Shown in pieces: positions 51,657 to 60,200 of a stretch of 64,000 nt of DNA; position 1 is the first letter of the stretch; the number at the start of each line of letters is the position of its first letter. The position numbers and the translations under genes are program-made. Under the pieces are notes generated by a model that saw nothing but the letters and a program-made list of their open reading frames with translations, was not told the origin of the DNA and did no database searches. The stretch is from CAZKUN01 sp964555935. Lineage in GTDB: Bacteria; Armatimonadota; Zipacnadia; Zipacnadales; VGFC01. The DNA lies in the NCBI GenBank assembly GCA_964555935.1, contig CAZKUN010000015.1, positions 5,239 through 69,238 of the forward strand. Reading direction: 5' to 3'.

Positions 51657-51681
51657 CGTAGGTCGGATCTCCAGATCCGAC
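51657..51681 (+). repeat. Hairpin module A, end of the four-module row
   Basis: CGTAG followed by the perfect GTCGGATCT/AGATCCGAC stem (51662-51681), identical to the copies at 16196, 30456 and 55628. It ends 28 bp from the stop of the Gfo/Idh/MocA gene. Confidence 0.93.
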
Positions 51682-51709
51682 TGGCCGGGCGACCTGGGCT
51701 CTCAAGTCA

Positions 51710-52705
51710 CTACTCCACATACACAACCGTCTCGTTTTCAAGCGACTCAATCGCCGCCGCCAGCACCTTCTGCGCCGCCAGGCCGTCCTCGCCCGAACCA
51801 TCAATATCCTCCGGCGAAACGCCGGCGTCAACCTGCTCAACAAACCTACCGAGCCGATCCCGGAACGTGTCCGTGAAATCGCGCATCCCACCGAACAGCC
51901 CGGGGTTCGTGTAGACCGTCTTCTCGAGGCTGCCGGCCGGGTAGAAGGTCACCTGGCTGAAGATATCCTCGATCACGAAGCGCCCGCCCGTGCCCGCGAC
52001 CTCGCAGCGCTCCATCGGATGCCCGCGCTCGATGTCATAGCTCCCCGTCAGCGAGCCCACGACGCCGTTCTTGAACCGCAGGTTGAACTGGGCCGTCGAC
52101 CAAATCTCTCGTCCCGGCGCCTTCACGGCGAAGCATTGCACCGCCTCAACATCCCCGCAGAAGTAGCGCATGATGTCGACCGTGTGCGGGTGCAGGGCCT
52201 TGATCTGGAAGTAGGGCGAACTCTCGCGCGGGTTCATGATCCACATGCCCATGTTCACGAACAGCAGCGTCCCCAGGCGCCCCTCTTCCACCCACCCCTT
52301 CGCCAGCCGGTGCGCGTGGTTGAAGCGATGGTTCATGTTCACGCCGAAGCACTTGCCCGTTTCCTTGGCCGTGGCGACCATGCGCTCCGCATCGGGGATC
52401 ATGTTTGAGATCGGCTTCTCGCACAGCACGTGGCAGCCGCCCTCAAGCGCCTGGATCGTCGGCAGCGCGTGATCGCTGCCATACTCCTCGCCACCCGTGG
52501 CAACGCTGCAGATGTCTGGCTCAAGCGCCTTGATCATCTCGTTCACGTCGTAGAACGCCGGCACGCCCAGGCGCGCCGACGTAGCGTCCGCGCGCTCTCT
52601 GATGATGTCACAGACTCCGACGAGTTCGGCGTTTGGGTTCTCGTGGTGCAGATCGGAGTGGCGGTTCCCGATGGGCCCCAGTCCGATGACGCAGACGCGC
52701 TGCAT
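51710..52705 (-). CDS. Gfo/Idh/MocA-family oxidoreductase
   Basis: 331 residues, cytoplasmic; ATG 52705 with GGGAGG about 9 nt upstream. The Rossmann motif VCVIGLGPIGNRH at 4-16 is canonical, unlike the variant protein at 1.5 kb. Catalytic Lys97 is in CEKPIS, followed by FGVNMNHRFN and a C-terminal HPHTVDIMRYFCGD segment with the family's conserved His/Asp region. NAD(P)-dependent oxidation of a sugar or polyol is expected; the substrate is unknown. It is flanked by the four-module repeat row on one side and a 190-bp gap on the other. Confidence 0.9.
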   Translation of the reverse strand: MQRVCVIGLGPIGNRHSDLHHENPNAELVGVCDIIRERADATSARLGVPAFYDVNEMIKALEPDICSVATGGEEYGSDHALPTIQALEGGCHVLCEKPISNMIPDAERMVATAKETGKCFGVNMNHRFNHAHRLAKGWVEEGRLGTLLFVNMGMWIMNPRESSPYFQIKALHPHTVDIMRYFCGDVEAVQCFAVKAPGREIWSTAQFNLRFKNGVVGSLTGSYDIERGHPMERCEVAGTGGRFVIEDIFSQVTFYPAGSLEKTVYTNPGLFGGMRDFTDTFRDRLGRFVEQVDAGVSPEDIDGSGEDGLAAQKVLAAAIESLENETVVYVE

Positions 52706-52780
52706 GGCTCGATTCCTCCCGGCAGGGCAGCGGCTCTCGAGGTCGGGACGCCGGCCCGTGGGTCGTGTGGTGCTGCGAAT

Positions 52781-52799
52781 GAGCGCGCGTCGCGCGCTC
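52781..52799. terminator. GC-rich palindrome, possible terminator of the FecR-like gene
   Basis: GAGCGCGCG-T-CGCGCGCTC is a perfect 9-bp inverted repeat in the 190-bp gap behind the FecR/LamG gene (- strand) and ahead of the dehydrogenase start. No T-run follows, so it would be a weak intrinsic terminator at best; a protein-binding site is the alternative. It lacks the leader and pyrimidine loop of the hairpin family. Confidence 0.35.
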
Positions 52800-52895
52800 G
52801 CGGTGCCGCGCGACTGTTCGACCGGGGGGCCCTGCCTACCTGCGGAGATATGACGCCTCGCCTCAACTCGTTCCGACTTGGCCCGTCGCGCCGTC

Positions 52896-54614
52896 CTAGG
52901 GCCCCGTCAGCACGAACTCCCGAAACTCCACCATGTCCCTGCGCGTGCCCTTCCCATCGACGGCGAAAACTCCCATCCGCCCGCTGCGGTACGCGCCTGC
53001 TCCGCTGATCTTCAGGGCCTTGAGAAACTCGCCGTTGGCATAGAACGAAATCCTGTCGCCCTTCGAGACAACCTTGATGGTGTTCCACGCCCTGGCGCCG
53101 TCCTGCAATGCCTCGGACTCCGTGAAATCCATCAGACCCTTGAGCTTGCCGTCGGCGCGGCGCGATAGCCGGAATTTCCCCGCGGTCGTGATCGCCAGTT
53201 CGTAGCTGTTCTGCCCAGACTCGTCGGCCCTCACGAAGACCCCGAATGGGTAAGCCGTGTTGTCGTTGTCTCCTGCCAGCTTGCGGATGTCGACTTCGAA
53301 GGTGAAGTCCTCCAGCACGCGATTATACAGCGCCCAACGCTTCTTGCGGGCTCCCGTGCCGGTCATCACCAGGCCGCCCTCATCAACGCTCCAGCACCCC
53401 GAGCCGTCGTACTTCCACGTGGTTCTCCCTCCGGTGGTGCTGGGCGCCGCGATCTTCGCATCCAGCTCCCGCAACAGGCGCGCCGCCTCGTCGGCGGGCA
53501 TGCGGCCCGTGGTCAACCCATCCGGCGTGATCTCGGCGAACTCACCCGCCGCGAGCGTCACTGCGGCATCGGGGTCGTTCACGGGGTGCACCGATACGGA
53601 GCCCTCCAGCAACTCGACTCGCTCGCGGTCCGGTTCCACCAAAATGCGGGGCTTGGTGCCATGCACGGCAGTGACGCCCATGTTGCCCTGGATGTTGATG
53701 GGTTCGGACCTGGGGTTTATGACGGCTTCCACCATACCCTTAATAACGCGTATGGTAGATTCCCAGTATGAGGGGACCGGCTTTGGGCCAGTGCCCAGGT
53801 TCGAGAGCGTCACGCGAGTGCCGGGCTCAAGCAGCATGGTGATGCCGTCGCTGGTCTGCAACTCGACGCCCGGACCATCGGCCGGCGCCAAGATAAGTTC
53901 ATTCGCGTAGGCGTCCTCGCCCGGCGATACCCACTCGCCGCGGCTGACGCTGAAGATGCGCCCCTTGATCGCTTTGAACGGGTACGATCTGTCGACCTTA
54001 TTGGTCGGGAGCCGGGCGTAGAGTATCGCCGTGAACTGCCCGGTAACGGAGCCCTTCTCCTCGCCCGTGCCCGCAAAGTCGTCGCTCCACGTGCTGGTGG
54101 AGCCCGCATGCACGAGTTTCCCGCGGAAGGAGCCGTTGAGCTGCCAGACCGAATGCACCCCTTCTTCGCCCTCGGCTGTCCTCATTCGGTTAAGCTGGAC
54201 ATCGGCTGCACCGATGAGATCGCGGCGCTCATTGGCGCCGCCGTGATAGCCGAAGCTGCCGCCACCCCCGACAGCGGCTTCGGTGACCTTGCTGTCCCCC
54301 AGCCCCATCGCGATATTGAGGGAGACACCGACGTATCCGAAGCCTCTGTTGTCTTCCTTCTGCACTCCGCCGACGTCGACGCTGAAAGCGCCCGACCCCG
54401 TGGCGGGGTCGAAGTCAACCTCGATCGGCGCGATGGTGCCCTTCCCGCTCTCCGTTTCGTTTCCGCCGCCACACGCAAAACCTGGCTCGGTAGCGGTGAA
54501 CTTGTACGCCCCGAAGACGCGGTTATCCTGAGCTCCGGCCTGCCCCACCCAGACCACCATCAGGCCAATGCCAATCACAACACCGATCCAACGCTGTCGT
54601 GGTCGAGCATCCAT
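52896..54614 (-). CDS. Exported FecR-domain protein with C-terminal LamG/DUF1080-like fold
   Basis: 572 residues; ATG 54614 with AGGGAGG about 10 nt upstream. Arg-rich N-terminus and one hydrophobic stretch (WIGVVIGIGLMVVWVGQAGAQ), a signal peptide or anchor. Residues about 30-200 are a beta-rich domain of unknown type. About 225-370 is FecR-like (LQTSDGITMLLEPGTRVTLSN, GMVEAVINPRSEPINIQGN, VELLEGSVSVHPVND). About 385-572 is a concanavalin/DUF1080-like fold (TWKYDGSGCWSVDEGGLVM, SFYANGEFLKALKISG). Classical FecR is an anti-sigma relay with an N-terminal DUF4880, which is absent, and no ECF sigma gene is near. It is more likely a structural or sensing surface protein. It overlaps nothing and follows the lipid-kinase gene by 39 bp. 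Confidence 0.75.
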   Translation of the reverse strand: MDARPRQRWIGVVIGIGLMVVWVGQAGAQDNRVFGAYKFTATEPGFACGGGNETESGKGTIAPIEVDFDPATGSGAFSVDVGGVQKEDNRGFGYVGVSLNIAMGLGDSKVTEAAVGGGGSFGYHGGANERRDLIGAADVQLNRMRTAEGEEGVHSVWQLNGSFRGKLVHAGSTSTWSDDFAGTGEEKGSVTGQFTAILYARLPTNKVDRSYPFKAIKGRIFSVSRGEWVSPGEDAYANELILAPADGPGVELQTSDGITMLLEPGTRVTLSNLGTGPKPVPSYWESTIRVIKGMVEAVINPRSEPINIQGNMGVTAVHGTKPRILVEPDRERVELLEGSVSVHPVNDPDAAVTLAAGEFAEITPDGLTTGRMPADEAARLLRELDAKIAAPSTTGGRTTWKYDGSGCWSVDEGGLVMTGTGARKKRWALYNRVLEDFTFEVDIRKLAGDNDNTAYPFGVFVRADESGQNSYELAITTAGKFRLSRRADGKLKGLMDFTESEALQDGARAWNTIKVVSKGDRISFYANGEFLKALKISGAGAYRSGRMGVFAVDGKGTRRDMVEFREFVLTGP

Positions 54615-54653
54615 GCCACGTGCCTCCCTGGTGTCTGTCCGTTTCGGCGGGGC

Positions 54654-55553
54654 CTAGTCCGTTGCGCCGTCCGTCTGGGGCAGCCACAGTCTCGCCCGCT
54701 GCGGCAGTATCCGCACTGCCAGCGGCGTGTCGAGTTGGATGTCGCCATCTACCAACACCGGCGTTGGCTCCGATGTCTCGACGAGGACCTGCTTGCCCCG
54801 GATCGTGCGCACCCTCGGGTCGGTGTGGAGGGTGCCCTTCAGCATGAGGGAGAAGCTCCGCACGAATGCCAGCTTGCCGACCGCCTCGATGATAACAACA
54901 TCCAATTCCCCGTCGCGGATGTCGGCCAACGGCGCGATCATCAGCCCCGCGCCGTAAGACTTCGCGTTGGCGATCGCCACGAGCAGCGCCTTGCCCTCCC
55001 AGACCTCGCCATCCACCTCCACGCGCGCCTCGACGGGCTGGTTCGCGAACAGTTCCTGGGCCACCGCCGTCAGGTATGCCGTCTTCCCGCCGGCAAATCG
55101 CCGCCGCCGGTTGATCCTGACGGCGACCCCCGCGTCAAACCCGAGTCCGATCACGTTGAGCGAGTGGAACCGGCCGCCCGCGATCTCCATCATGTCGACG
55201 TGCTGCTCAGACCCGGTTAACAGTTGCTTCGCGACGCCCTCGGGCGACAGCCCCAGGCCGAGCGTGCGAGAGAAATCGTTCCCCGTGCCTGCCGGGATGA
55301 GGCTTGCCGGCACATCCGTGTCGAACAGCCCGGACACCACCTCCGACAGCGTCCCATCGCCTCCACACGCCAGCACCACGTCGGCCCCGTCGGTCGCGGC
55401 TCGATGGGCGAGTTCCACGCCGTGGCCGGGCGCGTCGGTCGTGACAACCACCACGTCCCATCCGCCCCTCGATAGCTCCGCGCGCGCAGCCTCAGCGATG
55501 GCTGGCGCCTTGCAGCGCCCAGCCCTCGGATTGACGATCATCGTTGCGTTCAT
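54654..55553 (-). CDS. Diacylglycerol/lipid kinase family protein (YegS/DgkB-like)
   Basis: 299 residues; ATG 55553 with CGGAG 5-6 nt upstream. DAGK-catalytic fold: MIVNPRAGR at 5-13, CGGDGTLSEVVSGL with the nucleotide loop GGDGT at 64-68, IPAGTGNDFSRTLGL near 86-100, and a C-terminal beta-sandwich ending in VDGDIQLDTPLAVRILPQ. Family members phosphorylate diacylglycerol or related lipids with ATP at the inner membrane face. The genes before it on this strand are CdsA and a CDP-alcohol phosphatidyltransferase, so it would feed phosphatidate into CDP-diacylglycerol synthesis. Two hairpin modules lie in its 5' leader. Sphingoid substrates are a conceivable alternative. Confidence 0.9.
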   Translation of the reverse strand: MNATMIVNPRAGRCKAPAIAEAARAELSRGGWDVVVVTTDAPGHGVELAHRAATDGADVVLACGGDGTLSEVVSGLFDTDVPASLIPAGTGNDFSRTLGLGLSPEGVAKQLLTGSEQHVDMMEIAGGRFHSLNVIGLGFDAGVAVRINRRRRFAGGKTAYLTAVAQELFANQPVEARVEVDGEVWEGKALLVAIANAKSYGAGLMIAPLADIRDGELDVVIIEAVGKLAFVRSFSLMLKGTLHTDPRVRTIRGKQVLVETSEPTPVLVDGDIQLDTPLAVRILPQRARLWLPQTDGATD

Positions 55554-55563
55554 TGAGACTCCG

Positions 55564-55589
55564 CGTAGCGACGGGCTTCCAGCCCGTCG
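55564..55589 (+). repeat. Hairpin module I in the lipid-kinase leader
   Basis: CGTAG leader, then CGACGGGCT-TCC-AGCCCGTCG (55569-55589), a perfect 9-bp stem. Its near edge lies 10 bp upstream of the start codon at 55553, so in the - strand mRNA it would fold right next to the ribosome-binding site. Confidence 0.9.
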
Positions 55590-55627
55590 AATCCGTTCGC
55601 TCGCCTGCAGTTCGTCTAAGTGCCCCT

Positions 55628-55652
55628 CGTAGGTCGGATCTCCAGATCCGAC
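55628..55652 (+). repeat. Hairpin module A between CdsA and the lipid kinase
   Basis: CGTAG plus GTCGGATCT/AGATCCGAC (55633-55652), identical to the other complete copies; 13 bp from the stop of cdsA. Confidence 0.93.
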
Positions 55653-55665
55653 TGACCCACGATCT

Positions 55666-56607
55666 CTACCAGATCGGCATTACAATCACCCGGAAGTACA
55701 GGTACGCCACCGGCATGGCAAACAGCAGGCTGTCGAATCGATCCAGCACCCCGCCGTGCCCGGGGATAATGCTGCTGAAGTCCTTGACGCCAAGCTCGCG
55801 TTTGATCATCGACTTGCACAGGTCACCAAGCTGCCCCAGAACCCCCATCACCAGCCCAAGCCCGATCATGTGCAACGTGTTGAACCCAAACGCCGTCCCC
55901 ACCACGATCGACACCAGTAGGCAAGCGAGCAGCCCCGCCGCGGAGCCCTCAAGCGTCTTGTTCGGGCTGACATTCGGCCATGGCTTGCGCGTCCCAAACA
56001 GCTTGCCGAAGTTCTGTGCGGCGTTGTCTTGCATCCACACCGCCAGCATGACGAAGAAGATCGGCCCCATTCGGTCACGGAAACCGTCGACCGGGATATT
56101 GTCCAACGCGGCGCTCAGCTCCAGCGTCCGTAGCCGCAGGAAGAACGAGAACAGGAGTCCCACCCAGACGACGCCGAAAACCGTCGCGCCGGTGTTCGCG
56201 ATGACCGAACTCCCCGCCGGCCGCTTGAACTGGGCGATCATGCTGAGGAGCACTGACGCCGCGATGCAGATGGTGATAATGCCCGAACGCCACGAGGGCG
56301 CGTTCACCACGAACTGCGTCGCCACCAGGATCCCCATCGAGCAGACCCACCCCGCCGGCCGGAACGGGTGGATGCCCTTGGCCTTCACGTTCCAGTAGAA
56401 CTCCTCGATGCCGATCAGCATCGCGAGCGATGAAACGATGAACAGCGGCCATCCGCCGAACCACAGCAGCGCGATCAGTATCGGCACCGCCACCAAGCCC
56501 GAGAAGAACTTCGGACCGAGCAGCCTGCGAGGCTTCTTCTCTGCCTCCGGCGGGTCAGTCGACGGCGTTGCGGCGTCGTTTGGAGAACATGGATGTGACG
56601 TGCTCAT
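55666..56607 (-). CDS. cdsA: Phosphatidate cytidylyltransferase
   Basis: 313 residues, integral membrane enzyme making CDP-diacylglycerol from phosphatidate and CTP. A Pro/charged N-terminal tail (about 30 residues) precedes about eight hydrophobic segments. The C-terminal signature is clear: FGTRKPWPNVSPNKTLEGSAAG, then GQLGDLCKSMIKRELGVKDF and IPGHGGVLDRFDSLLF, with the Asp pair that binds metal. ATG 56607 has GGGAGG 8 nt upstream and lies 53 nt inside the 3' end of the CDP-alcohol transferase gene; no nearer Met exists before the first membrane segment, so the overlap is real and suggests coupling. It sits between two other phospholipid genes. Confidence 0.95.
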   Translation of the reverse strand: MSTSHPCSPNDAATPSTDPPEAEKKPRRLLGPKFFSGLVAVPILIALLWFGGWPLFIVSSLAMLIGIEEFYWNVKAKGIHPFRPAGWVCSMGILVATQFVVNAPSWRSGIITICIAASVLLSMIAQFKRPAGSSVIANTGATVFGVVWVGLLFSFFLRLRTLELSAALDNIPVDGFRDRMGPIFFVMLAVWMQDNAAQNFGKLFGTRKPWPNVSPNKTLEGSAAGLLACLLVSIVVGTAFGFNTLHMIGLGLVMGVLGQLGDLCKSMIKRELGVKDFSSIIPGHGGVLDRFDSLLFAMPVAYLYFRVIVMPIW

Positions 56608-57130
56608 CGAGATCCTCCCTGGTTAGGATGAGTATTAGCTCCTCGACTACCGCATACCCTCCGACTGTCCCGAGAATCGCGACCGCCCACCACATCGGAC
56701 CGTAAAGGACCGTCACCATCGTGAAAATGGGGATCACCCAGTTCGTCGTCTTCCCGGCGGTCAGGTGAAACGGGATCTTCCGGCCGAAGCGCCGGAACTG
56801 TAGGGCGATGCTCAGCGCCATCGCCGCGAGCAGACCGCCGACCACCGGCCAGTAGACCAGGTACAGATCCGGCTCCAGCACCCACAGCCAGATCGCCGTG
56901 TTCGCGATCAGCAGATCGTCGGCCCACCGGTCCAGCTTCGCCCCCAGCGGCGTCGCCAGCCCGTATCGCCGACACAGGTACCCATCCATGCAGTCTGTGA
57001 AGTACGCCAGCCCAAGGAGGCCCGCAAAGAGCACTCGCGCATCCGGTATCAGCAGCGCGACCGCCCAGAGCACCGGGATCATTGCCAGTCTGACGATGCA
57101 CAGCGCGTTTGGCACGTGTTTCAGTTTCAT
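56555..57130 (-). CDS. CDP-alcohol phosphatidyltransferase family protein
   Basis: 191 residues from ATG 57130 (GAGGAG 8 nt upstream); the frame continues upstream without support. Membrane enzyme with about five hydrophobic segments. The CDP-alcohol signature DG-x2-AR-x8-G-x3-D-x3-D appears as DGYLCRRYGLATPLGAKLD followed by RWAD, with all Asp/Gly positions and spacing kept but the usual Ala before Arg replaced by Cys. Members join CDP-diacylglycerol to glycerol-3-phosphate, serine, inositol phosphate or similar. Size fits PgsA-type enzymes, but the C-terminal half is divergent, so I do not assign pgsA. The 53-nt overlap with cdsA implies joint translation. Confidence 0.87.
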   Translation of the reverse strand: MKLKHVPNALCIVRLAMIPVLWAVALLIPDARVLFAGLLGLAYFTDCMDGYLCRRYGLATPLGAKLDRWADDLLIANTAIWLWVLEPDLYLVYWPVVGGLLAAMALSIALQFRRFGRKIPFHLTAGKTTNWVIPIFTMVTVLYGPMWWAVAILGTVGGYAVVEELILILTREDLDEHVTSMFSKRRRNAVD

Positions 57131-57293
57131 GCATTGACTCCTCGGCGTTGCGGTGTCCGCCCGCCTCGCCACTAGAAGCATAGCCCGTTTCGCGCGGCGA
57201 TTCCCCGCCCCACAGGCCCGGTGTTCGCCCGAGCTAGGCCCATTTCCGTGGGACCTCTGTCGACCTCCGGCGGGCGCGCGTGCCCACCCCTCG

Positions 57294-60200
57294 CTACTCC
57301 TTCGCCTCCGACATCTGCGCCAGCGTCTGCGGGTACCAACTCACCGACCGGCTCCCCGGATTCGTGCGGTCCATCAATGCCTGCGTCATCTCCGCGAACC
57401 ACTCATCCCCCGTCAGGTCATACGCGTAGCTCAGCGCGGTCAGGCACTGGTCCGTCGCGCCGTACCTCGTGCTGTTCTGGGGGCTCTGCTTGTACCAGAA
57501 TGTCCCCGGGTCGCCCATCGGCTCGGTCGTGATCCACTCCGAGATCCCGATGAGACTGTCTCGCACCCGCGGGTCGCCCGTAACGTCATACCATCTCCCC
57601 AGGCCTCGCCCCACGATCCCGTGCATGAAGGTCGATCCGCCCTCGTAACTCGGCTGCTCGGAGATCGGGATGCTCACCACGCCCCGGATCGGGTCCTGGT
57701 AGTTGATGATCCAGTCTGCCACGATCCACCCGGCGTTGCGGATCCGCTCGCCGCCCACCGCATTCGTCAACGCCGATATCGCGATCAGCGTCCATCCCGG
57801 CCCGCGCTCCTGGCCTCCCGCGCCATAGTGGTTGTTCTCAGCCATCTCGCAGTACCAGTCGGCAAGCCCATGCGCCACTTCCTCCGCCCACGGGTCGCCC
57901 GTCAGGAACCAGTAATCGACCATCCCTTCTACCCAGCTATGCCCCGTATTCGCCCCTGACATCGTGTGATCCGCCACCCAGAACTGGTCATCGTGTTGCG
58001 GCATCCACACCGACGTCGCGTTGTGGTGTCGCGGGCCGCCCATCAGGCTCGAGCCCGGCGCCGCGTAGTGACAGACCACAACGTCTCTATACTGCCGCGC
58101 CGCCTGTTCGCAGAGCTCCCACCACTTCGGGTCGCCGCTACGCAAGTACTGCAGCGCGAACCCGTGGTGGCGGTCGTACTCGCTGTTGCTCCAGTACGTG
58201 TAGCTCGGTCCGTATCCCCACTCGAACGTGTCGTCGCCGAAGTTCTCAAACCCATATTCCCGCCGCTTCTCCCGCTTTGCCAGGAAGCTGTCGTAGAGCT
58301 TCTCAACCGCCGCTTCGTACTGCGGATACGTGTCCGGATCGGCCGCGCTCAGTTCCCCGAACGCCCGCGTTGAGCAGGCGTATGCTGCATCGGTCGCGCC
58401 TCGCAACCGCGCCGTCAGCGGCGCGAAAATCGCCTCGCTCGGCGGGTCGTCCGTCCCGTCGAACACGAGCAGCATCTCCTGGCTGATCGCCTCTCCCTGC
58501 GCCAGCCGGAACATCCCCATCTTGCCCGGCGATTGTGGGTAGCCGATCCCGCCGACGCTGTACTTATCCGTCATCTCGAGCATCCGGTCGCGCCACCGAG
58601 TCGGCAGGTCACCCTCATCCAGCGGCTCGGGGATGAAGTCGAACCGCACGGCATCGTCCTCGACTGAGATCGCTTGCGGGTAGCGCTGCCAGAACCACCG
58701 CGCTCCCGCCGCTATCCCATTCAGGCGGACGAACCCCGGCAGCTTGCCCTCGGTCCGCTCGCGCGCGCCATCCTCGCCCGTCCACGTCAGCTCCCGTTCG
58801 TTGTGCTGATACAGAACCGCCCCGCCGTTCGTCGCGCGCGTTTCATCCTCCGCCAAGAGCACTGCCCCCTCCGCCGCGTCGCTCCGCGCGAGCGCCAGCG
58901 ACCACCGCTTCAGGTACACTTCCGCTCGGTCCTCTCGGTTGATGAGCGTGGCCTCGAGCCGCAGATCATCTGATCCGGCCGTCGCCTCGATGGTCATGCG
59001 ATAGTCGACCAGCGTCCCGTCCGCGTCCGCCAGCGAGCCCTTCCGCACGATAAGCGCGCGCAGCGGCCCCGCCTCGATGATCTCTGTCTCGCTCACCGTC
59101 GCGCCGCCGCTTGATAGGCGCCGCCCCTCCTCATCGACCATCGCCAGCTCCCAAACGTCATCCGCTGCCTTCATGATCCTATCCCCGCGCACCACCCCCT
59201 CGACCACCTGGCCGGTCGTCTTGCTGATCGTCGCGGTGATGACGCCGGTGTCGATGCGGATCGTCTCTCCCTCTTCCGTCAGGCTCAGTCCGCCCGTCGG
59301 CGCGAGCGGCTCAATGCCCTCTCCCGCCTCCACCGTGTAGACCGTCTCGCCATTCGCTGGCACGGTTGCCGGGAACGCCAGCAGCACCACCTTCGCGCTG
59401 CCATGCGGCCAGCGCGCAATCGTCCGCGTCTGCAGCGGCACGGCCTCGCCGTCTGGTCCCGTGATCCGGATCCGCGTGCCCTCCGGCAGGCATTTCACCG
59501 GGAACGGAACGCCCTGGACGGCCACTTCATCCGTCCGCGCCACGCCGGCCGTCTCTCTTACGGTGATCGGGAAACTCACGCGCGCGACGCCCGCGCCTCC
59601 GGCCGCCGGCGGATCGGCCGGCTCCGTCGGCTGCGCCAATAGCCGCGCCGGGATGATCGCCGCCTCGGTGATCTTCGCCTCCTCGTCGCCATCGCGCGTG
59701 ACCTCCACCCGCACCTGCTCCCCCGTCGTCAGCTCAGTCGGCTCCGAGACCGCCCAGTACTCCCGGTGGTCATCCGCCGACAGCTTCCACGCGCCAATCT
59801 CTCGCTCGCCCGCCATCATCCGCAGTTGCGACTGCCCCGTATGTCCGTCCCGCAGCTTCACTCCCACCGAGTACCGCCCGTCCGGCCCCGCGTGGACCGT
59901 ACTGAGGTCCTCTCCCAACACCTCCTCCGCTGGCCCGTGCCTCAGATCCGCGATCACCTCCACCGTCGCGAAGAAGACATCGATCGCGAACGGCAGCTCC
60001 TCCGAGCCCTCCCGGTCCTCCACGCGTAGCGCAAGTTCGCACTTGCCATCGGCCTCCCGCACCGCCTCCGTGATGTCCGCCGTGCGGATGCGCGTCCGGG
60101 CCGGCTGCGGGTTCTTGCCCAGCACGTCCTGCTCCCACACCACCTCGCCGTTCACCAGCACCTGCGCGAACCGCATGTCACTCTTGTAGTTCTCAAGCGC

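Noticed and set aside
57131..57293. Small gene or RNA between the lyase-like and CDP-alcohol genes
   Set aside because: No open frame with a ribosome site, no cloverleaf and no hairpin-family module; I see nothing specific in these 163 bp.
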